Assembly (NCBI RefSeq): GCF_003606345.3
Contig: NZ_CP031844.2
Location: 806,001-870,000, forward strand
Direction: 5' to 3'
From: Bartonella krasnovii
GTDB lineage: Bacteria; Pseudomonadota; Alphaproteobacteria; Rhizobiales; Rhizobiaceae
DNA length: 64,000 bases
The notes beneath the pieces are model-generated. The model worked only from the letters and a program-made list of their open reading frames with translations, searched no databases and was not told the DNA's origin. The translations under genes and the position numbers were made by a program. Shown one piece after another: positions 31,759 to 42,864 of this stretch. How positions within the stretch are numbered: the stretch's first letter is position 1; the number at the start of each line of letters is the position of its first letter.

Positions 31759-32984
31759 AGTCGATTTATGTCGTCTCTTTCTCAGTAGTGTGAAGTTTTG
31801 ATGCCTCTCGAGAGCATATCTGTTGTTTATAGACTTAGAGAGGTAAGAAACGCTATTGTATTAATCCTTCAAGAGGCATTATTTATAAAAAATATCTCTC
31901 AATGTAGGCGATCGCGTGTTATGATGCTCGCTTGTGAAGGATATAACTTAAAACATCATGAGTGGTATAAAGCCATTGCCATCTTTATTGATAAAGGATA
32001 AGTCGTCATTTTCCTTTTTAAGTTTTAATATTGCTGATAATTTTTGTATGCAAAGGGTTTCAGTGTTGTGGTTCCTTTCTTAGATAGTTGCTCTTCCCTT
32101 TGTGATAAGTAGGAAAATGATTGTTATTGATTTATCATGAATAAATTAAAAATGAGAAAAATTTAGAATATTGGGGATTTTATTTAAGTTATAAATGAAT
32201 AAATTATTTTATATATCAATATATTATTTATATTTTGTTGAAGTTTTTATAACATTATAAAATATAATTATCTCTCTTTGCGTTTATGAAAATAATGTAT
32301 TTTAGCTTCTTATGGACTTAAGCTTGAGCACTCTATAATTTTTGAATATTTTTTAAGTTTTTCATAGAAAAACGTGATGAAGTTGTTATACAATTTGCCT
32401 TTATACTAAAAGATGATTTTTAAAAGGTGCTTTTGTTATTCCTAAAAGGATGAAATAGCGCTTTATAGCCGTTAAATTATATCACTGGATTTAGTAAAGC
32501 TTTTGATAAGCTTTTTGTTGAGAATAATCTGTATTCAAAATATTTTTTGGAAGAAATTGTTGTTGTCGAAAAAATAAAAAAAATTTATTTCATATCGTTT
32601 TGAAAAATTATATCGTAACTCCAGCTTGCTTAATAATAATAGCATAGTTTTTTAGATTTTTATTTATTTAAAAATACTTGTTGCTTTCCTTAACAATGAA
32701 AATATTTTCTACTTCTTTTGGTTTATTTTGTTTTTTACCTTTTAAGGAGGATCTTGAAAGAAGTTTTCGATAATGTATTAAATATTTTCATATATTGTTT
32801 AGCATAATAGAGAAGAGATATGTATAAATTTTTCAAATTGATATAATTTTCTGTTCATGTTCTAATTACAACGTTTATTTTTATGTCGTTGACTTTTAAT
32901 AAAAAAGTTTACTCATAAAAGTTTGCATTAAATAAATCCTACACAATAATTTCTTATTATTGTGGGAATTTTTGTTCTAATATT
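31759..32984. other. 1.2-kb AT-rich gap between aspS and parC
   Basis: This is the longest gap in the core part. No frame has protein-like composition with a good start. The best one, 31801-32001 (66 residues from ATG, MPLESISVVYRLREV...), shows no family motif and I do not call it. The rest is very AT-rich with runs of A or T, consistent with a decayed gene or a neutral spacer. The final stretch just before 32985 should hold the parC promoter. Confidence 0.5.
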
Positions 32985-35234
32985 ATGTCTGATAAAATGA
33001 ATTTACCTTTTGATGATGAACATATTGAGCCAATAGAATTACGTTCTGCTTTACAGGAACGCTATTTAGCTTATGCACTTTCTACGATTACGCATCGTGC
33101 ATTGCCTGATGTGCGTGATGGATTGAAACCTGTCCATCGTCGGATTGTTCATGCAATGCGTCTTCTCAAACTGAACCCTGGACAATCTTATGCAAAATGT
33201 GCGCGGATTGTTGGTGATGTCATGGGAAAATTTCATCCTCATGGAGATGCTTCTATTTATGATGCTTTGGTGCGTTTGGCTCAAAGTTTTGCGGTTCGTT
33301 ATCCGTTGGTTGATGGACAAGGCAACTTTGGTAATATTGATGGTGATAATGCTGCGGCTATGCGTTATACTGAGGCACGCATGACTGAAGTAGCTGCGTT
33401 GTTGCTTGAGGGAATTAATGAAAATGCTATTGATTTTCGTTTGACCTATAATGAAGAAGATGAAGAGCCTGTTGTTCTACCAGGTGCTTTCCCTAATCTT
33501 TTAGCCAATGGTTCTTCAGGTATTGCTGTTGGTATGGCAACATCTATTCCTCCTCACAATGTTGCTGAGCTCTGTGATGCAGCGCTGCATTTGATTGCAC
33601 ATCCGGATACGCGTGATGAGGATTTAAACCAATTTGTGCTGGGACCTGATTTCCCAACCGGTGGTATTTTGGTTGAACCTAAAAGGAATATTGAGGAATC
33701 TTATCGTATAGGGCGGGGTTTTTTTCGATTACGTTCACGTTGGCATCAGGAAACTGGTAGCCGTGGTTCTTATGTGATTGTTGTAACTGAAATTCCCTAT
33801 CAAGTTCAAAAGTCACGCCTTATTGAAAAAACTGCGGAATTGTTGCTTGCGCGACGCTTACCAATGCTTGAGGATATTCAAGATGAATCAGCAGAAGATA
33901 TCCGCATTGTGCTTGTTCCTAAAAATCGGTCGGTTGATCCTGAACTTCTTATGGAATCCCTTTTTAAATTGACTGATTTTGAAGTAAGGTTTCCTCTTAA
34001 TCTTAATGTTCTATCTTTGGGAAAAAGACCCAATGTTCTCTCGCTGCGAGAAAGTTTGCAACAATGGCTTGAACATCGTCAAGAAGTACTTATTCGACGC
34101 TCTCACTATCGGCTTGATCAAATTGATGGCCGATTGGAAACTCTTCATGGCTATCTTATTGCCTATTTGAATCTCGATGAGGTTATTCAGATTATTCGTG
34201 AAGAAGATGAACCGAAAAAGGAGTTGATTAAGCGTTTTGAATTAACAGAAAATCAAGCTGAAGCTATTCTTAATATGCGTTTGCGCTCTCTACGTAAGCT
34301 TGAGGAATTTGAAATTCGTAAAGAATTTGAAAATTTAAAGGCTGAAAAAGAAAAACTACAGAATTTGTTAAGTTCTCCTATAAAACAATGGAAAATGATT
34401 TCAGAAGAAATTAAAAAAGTTCGTAATACTTTTGGTCCTGAAACGCTTTTAGGAAAAAGGCGTACGACATTTGAAGAAGCGCCAAGACATGATCTTGACG
34501 ATATTCAACAAGCAATGATCGAAAAAGAACCGGTGACTGTTGTTATTTCTGAAAAGGGATGGATGCGTGCTTTGAAGGGACATTTGAACGACTATAAAGC
34601 GCTTTCTTTTAAAGAAGGAGACCGTTTAAAGTTAGCATTTCCTGCGTTTACGACCGATAAGATTGTGCTGATAAGTACTGGTGGAAAGTTTTTTACACTT
34701 GGTGCAAATAGTTTGCCTGGAGGACGAGGACATGGTGAGCCCATTCGTCTTGTCGTTGATATGGATGATGAGCATGATGTTCTTACAGCTTTTGTGCATC
34801 ATGCAGAAGAAAAATTGCTCTTAATTTCATCTCAGGGCAATGGCTTTATTGTTCCTGCTACAGAAGTGATTGCCAATACACGAAAAGGAAAGCAAGTGAT
34901 GAATGTGAAGTCTCCTGATAAGGTAAAGCTTTGTGTTTCGGTCAATGGTGATCATGTTGCCGTGGTTGGTGAAAACCGCAAAATGCTTATTTTTTCTATA
35001 GAACAAATACCGGAAATGAATCGTGGTAAAGGAGTTCGTTTACAACGTTACAAAGAGGGTGGTATTGTTGATGCCAAGACTTTTAATTTATCAGAAGGCT
35101 TAAGTTGGCAGGATACCGCTGAACGAATCTTTAACCGTCAAGCTGGAGATCTCATTGAATGGATGGGAACACGTGCGGGTGTCGGACGTCTGGTTCCAAA
35201 AGGATTTCCAAAATCAGGAAAATTTACCAATTAA
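32985..35234 (+). CDS. parC: DNA topoisomerase IV subunit A
   Basis: With ParE it decatenates daughter chromosomes. The 749-residue protein has the type IIA breakage-reunion domain: [20 protein letters not shown] (about residues 38-57), [20 protein letters not shown], and the active-site tyrosine in [13 protein letters not shown] tower region, coiled coil and beta-pinwheel repeats follow. Length and the short pinwheel fit ParC rather than GyrA, which is longer with a canonical GyrA box. It is transcribed alone, downstream of the aspS gap. Confidence 0.95.
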   Translation: MSDKMNLPFDDEHIEPIELRSALQERYLAYALSTITHRALPDVRDGLKPVHRRIVHAMRLLKLNPGQSYAKCARIVGDVMGKFHPHGDASIYDALVRLAQSFAVRYPLVDGQGNFGNIDGDNAAAMRYTEARMTEVAALLLEGINENAIDFRLTYNEEDEEPVVLPGAFPNLLANGSSGIAVGMATSIPPHNVAELCDAALHLIAHPDTRDEDLNQFVLGPDFPTGGILVEPKRNIEESYRIGRGFFRLRSRWHQETGSRGSYVIVVTEIPYQVQKSRLIEKTAELLLARRLPMLEDIQDESAEDIRIVLVPKNRSVDPELLMESLFKLTDFEVRFPLNLNVLSLGKRPNVLSLRESLQQWLEHRQEVLIRRSHYRLDQIDGRLETLHGYLIAYLNLDEVIQIIREEDEPKKELIKRFELTENQAEAILNMRLRSLRKLEEFEIRKEFENLKAEKEKLQNLLSSPIKQWKMISEEIKKVRNTFGPETLLGKRRTTFEEAPRHDLDDIQQAMIEKEPVTVVISEKGWMRALKGHLNDYKALSFKEGDRLKLAFPAFTTDKIVLISTGGKFFTLGANSLPGGRGHGEPIRLVVDMDDEHDVLTAFVHHAEEKLLLISSQGNGFIVPATEVIANTRKGKQVMNVKSPDKVKLCVSVNGDHVAVVGENRKMLIFSIEQIPEMNRGKGVRLQRYKEGGIVDAKTFNLSEGLSWQDTAERIFNRQAGDLIEWMGTRAGVGRLVPKGFPKSGKFTN

Positions 35235-35747
35235 ATAATAGAACGTTTTTATTTCAAGCCTATAAAAGCGTAAAAGAAATGCTTATGTGTTTTTAATATA
35301 TGATAATATATTGATTTATAATAATATTATTTTCATCTCAAATAAGAGGCTATAATATCTATAGGTTTTCTTATTTCAACCTTCTTGATGTTGAAACAAT
35401 CAAAATGATCTGTTTGTACACCACAAGTGAATTGGTATTATAAATAGAAATTTATAAAGAAAAGAATTAATTTTTTTATGAGTTTGTTTCAAGTACCAAG
35501 AGCTGTTGTAAGATTAGGAACAGTAAAAATAGGTTTACACGCTTCATAAGTGTGAAGATGGTAGAAAGTTTATATCATTCATAAAGGCTATCGTGAAATG
35601 ATTTGATGCTTTGAGAAGTGTATTATCTTTAAAACAAATATACAAATATTCAAGTCAAGGGTGTCCTATTTGGAGGCATTCTGTTTTGTGTGAAAGGCAT
35701 CTCTTTTTTGTTCAAAAGAGATTTTATTAATTTTTTCTTAAGCATGA
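35235..35747. other. gap between convergent parC and MFS transporter gene
   Basis: No gene seen in 513 AT-rich bases. Short inverted repeats occur near 35377-35395 (TTCAAC with GTTGAA) and at 35699-35722, the latter listed separately. Confidence 0.45.
35699..35722. terminator. hairpin after the MFS gene
   Basis: A 9-base stem (ATCTCTTTT with AAAAGAGAT) with a 6-base loop lies 25 bases beyond the stop of the minus-strand transporter gene and is followed by TTTTATT on the plus strand. Its position between convergent genes suggests a terminator; strength is modest. Confidence 0.4.
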
Positions 35748-37004
35748 TTATTCGTTAGGATTATGATGATATTGCCTGAAGAGATGACCACGTTCAGCCC
35801 ATAAGACAAGAAGGATAGCAATGAGACTGAGAAAGAAAAATCCTGCCGAGTTTGGAATGGTTGTTTCATTAAATTGTTGGGCTATAAAAAAGCTCAGTCC
35901 TGCACCGATCGATGTTTGGAGGAATCCGGAGACAGAAGAGGCTGTACCAGCAATTTCGCCCACAGATTCGAGAGCAAGTGTATTGAAATTGGCCATAATA
36001 CCACCGCAGGTAAACATTAATATACAATATAACGTCATATAAAAAGGAAAAGGAAGAACACCACCTGCTAAAATAGATCCAATAAACCAAATGCATGAAG
36101 AGCCACAAAAAAGTAGAAGCATCGTATGTGCAATACGCCGCATTCCAAGACGCCCAACAAGTTGAGAATTCATGAATGATGAAAAAGCTTGAAATGCAGC
36201 ACCGATGGCGAATGCTATCGGAAACCAAAAGCCTAAATTATAAATTCCTTCATAAGTTTGTTGTGATGTATTAACAGCAATAAAAATGCAGCCTAAAATG
36301 ATGGACGTTGCGAGTGTGTAGCAAAGTGTTGTACGATTTGTCACAACAACCCATAAGTTGTGTTTGACTGAAGAAAAGGAAAGAGGGCGTTGTTCATGTA
36401 GTGTTTCAGGCAAGCGAAATAGAATCCAAATCATCAACCCAAAACTAATCATTGCCATGAAAACAAAAATAAATTGCCAGTGCCCGAGCAGTAAAATGAT
36501 TTGTCCTGTTGCGGGACCAACCATTGGCGCAACAAGAAAAACCATCATAACAATAGACATGACTTCTGCCATTTTGCGACCACTGTAGAGATCACGGACG
36601 ACTGACACTGTAAGGACGCGCATAGATGCTCCTCCAATGCCTTGCAAGACACGCAAAATAAGTAAGAGAGAAAAATCAGTTACAAAGGCACAACCAATCG
36701 CCGTAAATGAATAAAAAGCAAGCCCAATAAGCATAAGTTTGCGTCGCCCATATCGATCACTGATTGGGCCAAAAAATATTTGAGCAATACCATAACTAAT
36801 AAGATAACTCGAAATGATATAATGTTGATCATTCTCGTTGAGAACATTTAAACCGTTCAAAATATCGGGCATAGCTGGTAACATGATATCTACAGCTATA
36901 GCGTTAATAGCCATGAGTGAAGCAATTAGGATAACAAATTCTTTATAACCAATTTTTTTTCTAATCGCATCACTATGCGTTTGTTCATCAACTGAATATG
37001 ACAT
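35748..37004 (-). CDS. Bcr/CflA-family drug efflux transporter (MFS)
   Basis: A 418-residue major facilitator protein of the DHA1 group with about twelve hydrophobic segments. The loop 2-3 MFS signature is GPISDRYGRRKLMLIGLA, and RVLQGIGGASMRVLTVSVVRDLY plus APMVGPATGQIILLLGHWQFIF match the Bcr/CflA antiporter motif C and neighbouring signatures. It probably exports drugs or small metabolites by proton exchange; the substrate is unknown. It is last in a minus-strand series after grxD, with a 71-base gap. Confidence 0.9.
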   Translation of the reverse strand: MSYSVDEQTHSDAIRKKIGYKEFVILIASLMAINAIAVDIMLPAMPDILNGLNVLNENDQHYIISSYLISYGIAQIFFGPISDRYGRRKLMLIGLAFYSFTAIGCAFVTDFSLLLILRVLQGIGGASMRVLTVSVVRDLYSGRKMAEVMSIVMMVFLVAPMVGPATGQIILLLGHWQFIFVFMAMISFGLMIWILFRLPETLHEQRPLSFSSVKHNLWVVVTNRTTLCYTLATSIILGCIFIAVNTSQQTYEGIYNLGFWFPIAFAIGAAFQAFSSFMNSQLVGRLGMRRIAHTMLLLFCGSSCIWFIGSILAGGVLPFPFYMTLYCILMFTCGGIMANFNTLALESVGEIAGTASSVSGFLQTSIGAGLSFFIAQQFNETTIPNSAGFFFLSLIAILLVLWAERGHLFRQYHHNPNE

Positions 37005-37075
37005 ATGGCATCCTTGAAATAAAAATCTCTTCTGAAAACAGCTCTTTTAAAGAGTCTGAATAAAATGAAAGATAC

Positions 37076-37408
37076 CTATGACTGATTACAAGGAATATTC
37101 TTTTCTTTCAAAAGTTTTTGTAATTCATTGTTTTGAAACATTTCTTTAACAATATCACAGCCTCCGATAAATTCACCTTTGATATAAAGCTGCGGAATTG
37201 TTGGCCAATTTGAATATTCTTTAATCCCTTGACGCAATTCGTCGGAAGTCAGAATATTAATCCCTTTATAACTTAATCCTAAATAGTTGAGGATTTGAAC
37301 AACCTGCCCTGAAAAACCACATTGTGGAGCATCAGGTGTTCCTTTCATGAATAAAATGACGTCGTTTGCTTTAATTTCGTTGTCAATAAAATCACGAATA
37401 GTGGTCAT
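37076..37408 (-). CDS. grxD: monothiol glutaredoxin, Grx4 family
   Basis: A 110-residue CGFS-type glutaredoxin that holds a [2Fe-2S] cluster with glutathione and delivers clusters. The CGFS motif is at residues 30-33 in [15 protein letters not shown], with the [19 protein letters not shown] segment providing glutathione contacts. It lies next to a BolA-family gene, and the pair forms a known heterocomplex in Fe-S trafficking. Together with erpA it is one of two Fe-S delivery loci in the window. Confidence 0.95.
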   Translation of the reverse strand: MTTIRDFIDNEIKANDVILFMKGTPDAPQCGFSGQVVQILNYLGLSYKGINILTSDELRQGIKEYSNWPTIPQLYIKGEFIGGCDIVKEMFQNNELQKLLKEKNIPCNQS

Positions 37409-37503
37409 TTTTATCCCTCGATATTTAAGATTTTTATAAGTGCGTAATGTTCGTAGTATTTTTTAATCTTATTGAATGAATGAATGCAAGAAGAAATTTT
37501 AGA

Positions 37504-37740
37504 TTATTTTGGGATATTTGTTTGCAACATTAAGGCATGAAGTTCATTTCCCATATTACCTTTAAGCGCATCGTAGACCATTTTATGTTGCTGAACACGG
37601 GTTTTACCACGAAAACTTTCAGAAATAACTTCTGCAGCATAATGTTCCCCATCTCCAGCAAGATCACGAATTGTTACAATAGCATCAGGAATACCTTCAC
37701 GAATAAGCTTTTCAATTGCATGGGCACTCATTGCCATCAT
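37504..37740 (-). CDS. BolA family protein
   Basis: A 78-residue BolA/IbaG-like protein (IPDAIVTIRDLAGDGEHYAAEVISESFRGKTRVQQHKMVYDAL pattern with the conserved HY and RVxxHxxVY parts). Such proteins bind monothiol glutaredoxin and a shared Fe-S cluster. It lies 95 bases upstream of grxD and 59 bases after purL, all on the minus strand. Start: M1 at 37740, with a second in-frame ATG one codon on. Confidence 0.93.
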   Translation of the reverse strand: MMAMSAHAIEKLIREGIPDAIVTIRDLAGDGEHYAAEVISESFRGKTRVQQHKMVYDALKGNMGNELHALMLQTNIPK

Positions 37741-37799
37741 TATTCTCCTATGTCGTTCATTTTTTCGTAAGAGTTGTTTTTAAGAGAAAGAATAAATTT

Positions 37800-40010
37800 T
37801 TACGCTTCACCCATAAACTGTGGAAACCAGTTTTCATAAGCTTGTGTAAGATTTTCTACTGAAAGTGTGAATATCTCATCTATATTAAGGGAATCTCCTT
37901 CAACATGACCTAGCTCTATTAAAGAAACGGCATGGTTTTGTGCATGCTCTTTAAGACTATTGAGAGCATCAGGCTTGACGGCTAAAAGATAACGTCCTTG
38001 GTCTTCTCCAAACAGTTCTGCATGGTGGGGAGATTTATTGCTTAATTTTACCTTGATTCCTTTACCTGCTTTAATGACCATTTCTGCAAGTGCAATCGCT
38101 AGTCCTCCATCAGAAATATCATGAGCGGCATGAACAAAACCGTTATGAATGACATCTCGGACAAACTGACCATGCTTTTTTTCAAGTTGCAAATCTACAG
38201 GGGGAGGGGCACCTGCATCAATATTTAAAATGTCACGTGCATAGATTGATTGTCCTAAATGAGAGCCGCAATCTCCCACTAAAATGATGCTATCTCCATT
38301 TTGCATACCACTTATTGTTACCATTTTTGACCAATCACTTAGAAGTCCTACACCAGCAATTGTGGGGGTAGGAAGAATAGCTTCTCCATTTGTTTCGTTG
38401 TAAAGAGAAACATTGCCTGAAACGATAGGGAAGTCGAGGATTCTGCAAGCCTCTCCGATGCCTTTAATTGCAAAAACGAGTTGTCCCATGATTTCAGACT
38501 TTTCAGGGTTTCCAAAATTGAGATTATCTGTCGCAGCCAGTGGTGTTGCACCTGTCGTGCTAATATTTCTCCAGCATTCTGCAACAGCTTGTTTCCCTCC
38601 CTCATAAGGGTCTGCTTCACAATAACGTGGTGTTACATCAGAAGAAAAAGCAAGAGCTCTTTTACTCTTATTACTGACGCGGATAACGCCTGCGTCACTT
38701 CCTGGACAAATGAGGCTATTTCCTTGGATAAGCGTATCATATTGTTCATAAACCCATCGTCGTGAACTTTGATTAGCAGAATTTAATAAGGTCAAAAGCA
38801 CATCACCAAGATTCTCGACTTTTTTGACGTCTTCTGCTTTCAGAGGTGTTTTTTTTGCAGGTTCACTCCAAGGACGATCATAAACAGGTGCTTCATCACC
38901 AAGTTCTTTGATAGGAAGATTAACAACTTCTTCTCCCTGATGAAAGACACGGAAACGTAAATCATCAGTGGTTTTTCCAATAATGGAAAAATGGAGCCCC
39001 CACTTATGAAAAATCGCTGCTGCTTGTTTTTCTAGTTCTGGTTTAAGAACCATGAGCATGCGCTCTTGACTTTCAGAAAGCATCATTTCATAGGCTGTCA
39101 TGTTTTCTTCACGAACGGGAACTTTATCGAGATTAAGCTGTATACCTAGATTTCCTTTAGCACCCATTTCAACGGCAGAAGAGGTGAGACCTGCGGCCCC
39201 CATATCTTGAATAGCAACTACGGCTCCAAGTTCCATGAGCTCTAAACATGCTTCAAGAAGACATTTTTCTGTAAAAGGATCACCAACTTGAACAGTTGGG
39301 CGTTTTTCACTGATTGAATCATCAAATTCAGCAGAAGCCATTGTTGCTCCACCAACACCATCTCGCCCCGTTTTTGCACCAAGATAAACAACAGGGAGTC
39401 CGACTCCTTGTGCTTTGGAATAAAAAAGAGCATCTGTCTTTGCAATACCGGCGACAAAAGCGTTAACGAGGATATTGCCATTATAGCGCTCATCAAAATT
39501 GACTTCTCCACCAACTGTTGGAACACCAAAAGAATTGCTATAACCACCTATTCCAGACACAACACCAGAGACAAGGTGGCGTGTTCGAGGGTGATCAGGA
39601 GCACCAAAACGCAATGCATTCATCGCTGCAACAGGACGGGCACCCATTGTAAAGACATCACGTAAAATACCACCAACGCCTGTCGCAGCACCTTGATAAG
39701 GTTCAATATAAGAAGGATGATTATGACTTTCCATTTTGAAAACAACACATTTCCCTTCACCAATATCAACCACACCAGCATTTTCACCAGGACCTTGAAT
39801 AACACACTTTCCTTCTGTGGGAAGCGTTTTGAGCCATTTTTTAGAGGATTTATAGGAACAATGCTCGTTCCACATTGCAGAAAAAATTCCCAGTTCAGTA
39901 AATGTTGGCTCTCTCCCGATTAATGTCAGGATACGCTGATATTCATCCTCTTTTAAGCCGTGTTGTGCAATGAGCTCTGGTGTAATCATAATGTTATTAC
40001 AAGGATTCAT
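37800..40010 (-). CDS. purL: phosphoribosylformylglycinamidine synthase subunit PurL
   Basis: This is the ATP-grasp-like synthetase subunit of FGAM synthase, the fourth step of purine synthesis. At 736 residues it is the short form that needs separate PurS and PurQ subunits, and both genes lie just upstream. Motifs include [48 protein letters not shown] and [16 protein letters not shown] 289-base gap separates it from purQ, longer than expected inside one operon. The start may be the ATG at 40010 or one seven codons later. Confidence 0.96.
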   Translation of the reverse strand: MNPCNNIMITPELIAQHGLKEDEYQRILTLIGREPTFTELGIFSAMWNEHCSYKSSKKWLKTLPTEGKCVIQGPGENAGVVDIGEGKCVVFKMESHNHPSYIEPYQGAATGVGGILRDVFTMGARPVAAMNALRFGAPDHPRTRHLVSGVVSGIGGYSNSFGVPTVGGEVNFDERYNGNILVNAFVAGIAKTDALFYSKAQGVGLPVVYLGAKTGRDGVGGATMASAEFDDSISEKRPTVQVGDPFTEKCLLEACLELMELGAVVAIQDMGAAGLTSSAVEMGAKGNLGIQLNLDKVPVREENMTAYEMMLSESQERMLMVLKPELEKQAAAIFHKWGLHFSIIGKTTDDLRFRVFHQGEEVVNLPIKELGDEAPVYDRPWSEPAKKTPLKAEDVKKVENLGDVLLTLLNSANQSSRRWVYEQYDTLIQGNSLICPGSDAGVIRVSNKSKRALAFSSDVTPRYCEADPYEGGKQAVAECWRNISTTGATPLAATDNLNFGNPEKSEIMGQLVFAIKGIGEACRILDFPIVSGNVSLYNETNGEAILPTPTIAGVGLLSDWSKMVTISGMQNGDSIILVGDCGSHLGQSIYARDILNIDAGAPPPVDLQLEKKHGQFVRDVIHNGFVHAAHDISDGGLAIALAEMVIKAGKGIKVKLSNKSPHHAELFGEDQGRYLLAVKPDALNSLKEHAQNHAVSLIELGHVEGDSLNIDEIFTLSVENLTQAYENWFPQFMGEA

Positions 40011-40299
40011 GAGTATTTACCCGTCAAATTAATCGAAATTTAGCATTTTAATTTTTTTAACCTAGCAGCTTAGATTATGAAAAACTATGTGGTTTAATAA
40101 AAAATATTCATCTGTAAGCTGAAGATTTTGTTCGTTAGATTGAATGGGTTTCAAGACCAAAACAATCTTAAATAATTATGTTTTGAGAGAATAATATCCA
40201 TTGTTATTTGTATAGAATTTCTGTTTATAAGTTTATAACATGAAAAATGATATAGACCTTTGTTTTTTTAAGTTATCGAGCACAAGGATTTTTGTAGCA
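40011..40299. other. gap between purQ and purL
   Basis: No gene seen in 289 AT-rich bases within an otherwise compact purine cluster. It may hold a promoter for purL. No clear PurR-type or riboswitch structure was recognised. Confidence 0.4.
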
Positions 40300-40971
40300 T
40301 CACCTATTGACTAATTCTAAAGCACTTTGAAAAAATAAACGACCGTCAATCCCTCCATGAGCAGGTTCAATAAGATTTTCAGGATGAGGCATCATACCAA
40401 GAATATTACCAGCTTTATTAACAATACCAGCAATATCTTTTATTGAGCCATTAGGGTTTGTATTTTCTGCATAGCGAAAAACAATTTGTTCATTATCTTC
40501 CATCTGTTTTAATGTTTCGCTGTCAGCAAAGTAATTTCCGTCGTGGTGGGCAACAGGACAACGAATAATTTGTCCTTTAGAATAATATCGAGAAAATTTT
40601 GTCTTGGCGTTAACGACTTCAAGTTTGATTTCACGACAAACAAATTTTAAGGAAGCATTACTCATTAAAGTGCCTGGTAATAATCCAGCTTCCAATAAAA
40701 TTTGAAATCCATTACAAACACCTATTATCGTAATCCCTTTTTGTGCTTTTTCACGAATAGCTTTTAAGATGGGGGTTCGCGCTCCAATAGCTCCACATCG
40801 CAAATAGTCACCATAAGAAAAACCACCTGGAATAATAATAACATCTACATCTGGAATTGTTGTTTCTGTTTGCCAAATTTTTAAGGGCTCAGCTCCTGTT
40901 ATATGATGCAATGCTGCAACCATATCTCGATCACGATTTAATCCAGGAAATTGAATGATGGCAGTTTTCAT
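40300..40971 (-). CDS. purQ: phosphoribosylformylglycinamidine synthase subunit PurQ
   Basis: The glutaminase subunit that supplies ammonia to PurL. The 223-residue class I amidotransferase has [17 protein letters not shown], the nucleophile cysteine in [18 protein letters not shown], and a C-terminal HPE of the triad in [15 protein letters not shown]. It follows purS with an 11-base gap. Confidence 0.97.
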   Translation of the reverse strand: MKTAIIQFPGLNRDRDMVAALHHITGAEPLKIWQTETTIPDVDVIIIPGGFSYGDYLRCGAIGARTPILKAIREKAQKGITIIGVCNGFQILLEAGLLPGTLMSNASLKFVCREIKLEVVNAKTKFSRYYSKGQIIRCPVAHHDGNYFADSETLKQMEDNEQIVFRYAENTNPNGSIKDIAGIVNKAGNILGMMPHPENLIEPAHGGIDGRLFFQSALELVNR

Positions 40972-40982
40972 AGGTGTTCCAC

Positions 40983-41222
40983 TTAGAGAAGTTCGATAGT
41001 ATAATTTTCAATGACAGTATTTGCGAGTAATTCTTCACACATCTGCTCAAGTTTTTTCTTTGCTGTTTCAGAGGGGTGATCATCAAGAACAATATCAAAA
41101 ACTTTTCCTTGACGAATAGAGTGAATACCTTCGAAAGCTAAACTTTTTAAAGCACCGGCGATTGCTTCTCCTTGTGGATCAAGAACGCTTTCTTTTAAAG
41201 TAACTGTAATGCGTGCTTTCAT
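40983..41222 (-). CDS. purS: phosphoribosylformylglycinamidine synthase subunit PurS
   Basis: A 79-residue small subunit that bridges PurQ and PurL. Its sequence ([47 protein letters not shown]) is typical of the family and its presence confirms the three-subunit type of FGAM synthase. It lies between purC and purQ with short gaps. Confidence 0.95.
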   Translation of the reverse strand: MKARITVTLKESVLDPQGEAIAGALKSLAFEGIHSIRQGKVFDIVLDDHPSETAKKKLEQMCEELLANTVIENYTIELL

Positions 41223-41287
41223 TTTTTGCTTCCTGTTTTTAAAAGAACCTCTTCTTTGAAGAGAGGTGTATTGATAGAAAGGGGTAA

Positions 41288-42052
41288 TTATTTTACCAAG
41301 ACAGGACCACTTGGCCTAGTTGGTTCATTTTCATTCATAATACCAAGGCGTTTGGCAACCTCTTGATAGGCATTAATAAGTCCTCCCATATCACGACGAA
41401 AACGATCTTTATCCATCTTTTCTCGTGTTTGCATATCCCATAGTCGTGCAGAATCAGGTGAAATTTCATCAGCAAGAATAATGCGCATTGTTTCATCTTC
41501 CCACAGGCGGCCAAACTCCATTTTAAAATCAACTAACTGGATATTGACACCGGCAAAAAGCCCAGAAAGAAAATCATTAATACGGATTGAAAGTTGCATG
41601 ATATCTTCTAGCTCTTGTGGAACAGCCCACCCAAAAGCAGTGATATGTTCTTCTGTCACCATCGGATCATCGAGAGAATCATTTTTATAGTAGAACTCAA
41701 TGATAGATTGCGGGAGTGGGGTCCCTTCTTCTAGTCCTAAACGCTTTGCAAGAGAGCCAGCCGCGATATTGCGAACAACAACTTCCAGTGGAATAATTTC
41801 CACCGCTTTAATAAGCTGTTCGCGCATATTTATGCGTTTGATGAAATGTGTTGGGATACCCAAACGTCCAAGATGGCTAAAGATATGTTCCGAAATTCGG
41901 TTGTTTAAAACCCCTTTTCCGTCAATAATTTCATGTTTTTTTGCATTAAAGGCCGTGGCGTCATCTTTAAAAAACTGAATATAAGTCCCTGGTTCAGGCC
42001 CTTCATATAAAATTTTAGCCTTGCCTTCATAAATACGGTGGCGACGATTCAT
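41288..42052 (-). CDS. purC: SAICAR synthetase
   Basis: It joins aspartate to CAIR in purine synthesis. The 254-residue protein has the family signatures [48 protein letters not shown] and [10 protein letters not shown], with [12 protein letters not shown] near the ATP site. It heads the purC-purS-purQ-purL run. An alphaproteobacterial order purB-...-purC-purS-purQ-purL is preserved here. Confidence 0.97.
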   Translation of the reverse strand: MNRRHRIYEGKAKILYEGPEPGTYIQFFKDDATAFNAKKHEIIDGKGVLNNRISEHIFSHLGRLGIPTHFIKRINMREQLIKAVEIIPLEVVVRNIAAGSLAKRLGLEEGTPLPQSIIEFYYKNDSLDDPMVTEEHITAFGWAVPQELEDIMQLSIRINDFLSGLFAGVNIQLVDFKMEFGRLWEDETMRIILADEISPDSARLWDMQTREKMDKDRFRRDMGGLINAYQEVAKRLGIMNENEPTRPSGPVLVK

Positions 42053-42244
42053 TATAATTCTCTATTTATCTTGAGAGGTTTTTAATAACATTATAAGTGA
42101 TACTATCCTAATTGATCGAAATTCTCAATGATATTACTATGATACTCTTATAATTTTTGTCATAGTATATCGATTCAAAGAGAGAGATAGAAAGCAATGA
42201 GAAAAGGATACCTTCTTTGAGATCAAATTTCTGCAAGTCTTGGA

Positions 42245-42793
42245 TCAGATTTTTGCAAGAAATTGAGAAAGAACCATAAGCCCTTCAGGCCAAGGTCCGT
42301 GTCCAGATTCTGCGTTAATATGGCCAGAATAGCCGGCATCAACAAGGAGAGAACCCCAGTCATGGGCGATTTTTTCTGCTACTGAAAATTGACAAAATTC
42401 ATCGTTGCGGCTGGCTATAATAATAGAAGGAAAAGGTAACTTTTGACGATGATAAGGGCCAAATGTCATTAAATGTTTGGGACGTATTTTCTCATTAGCG
42501 ACATCGGGAGGCGCAACAAAGAAAGCGCCACAAATTTTTTCTGCATTTTGTACAGTTGCTTGAAGTGCGGTAGGAACGCCTAATGAATGAGCAATAATCA
42601 TAACGGGCCTTTGAGCTTGTGCAATGGCGGCTTTAACTTCATTAACCCATTCGTCACAAACAGGTTTTGACCAATGGGCTTGTTCTATACGGCGGGCTGT
42701 CGACAGTTTTTTCTCCCAACGTGTTTGCCAATGATCAGGGCCAGATCCTTTGTAGCCAGGAACAATAAGAATATCGAGTTGATTCGCTTTCAT
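42245..42793 (-). CDS. RBBP9/YdeN-family alpha/beta hydrolase
   Basis: A 182-residue small serine hydrolase. It shows VPGYKGSGPDHWQTRWEKKL near the N-terminus and the nucleophile elbow AHSLG around residue 68, with the later RNDEFCQF and SGHINAESGHGPWPEG segments providing the acid and histidine. Its physiological substrate is unknown. It sits between purB and purC on the same strand, an insertion also found in related genomes, but nothing ties it to purine synthesis. Confidence 0.88.
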   Translation of the reverse strand: MKANQLDILIVPGYKGSGPDHWQTRWEKKLSTARRIEQAHWSKPVCDEWVNEVKAAIAQAQRPVMIIAHSLGVPTALQATVQNAEKICGAFFVAPPDVANEKIRPKHLMTFGPYHRQKLPFPSIIIASRNDEFCQFSVAEKIAHDWGSLLVDAGYSGHINAESGHGPWPEGLMVLSQFLAKI

Positions 42794-42864
42794 GAATTAT
42801 TATTTTCTTTATTACAATAGTCTTGTGATCATAGAGGGAATAGATTTGGGCTTTCTATGCTGTT

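Noticed and set aside
31801..32001. 66-residue frame after aspS
   Set aside because: No motif, weak start and no supporting context; left as part of the gene-free stretch.
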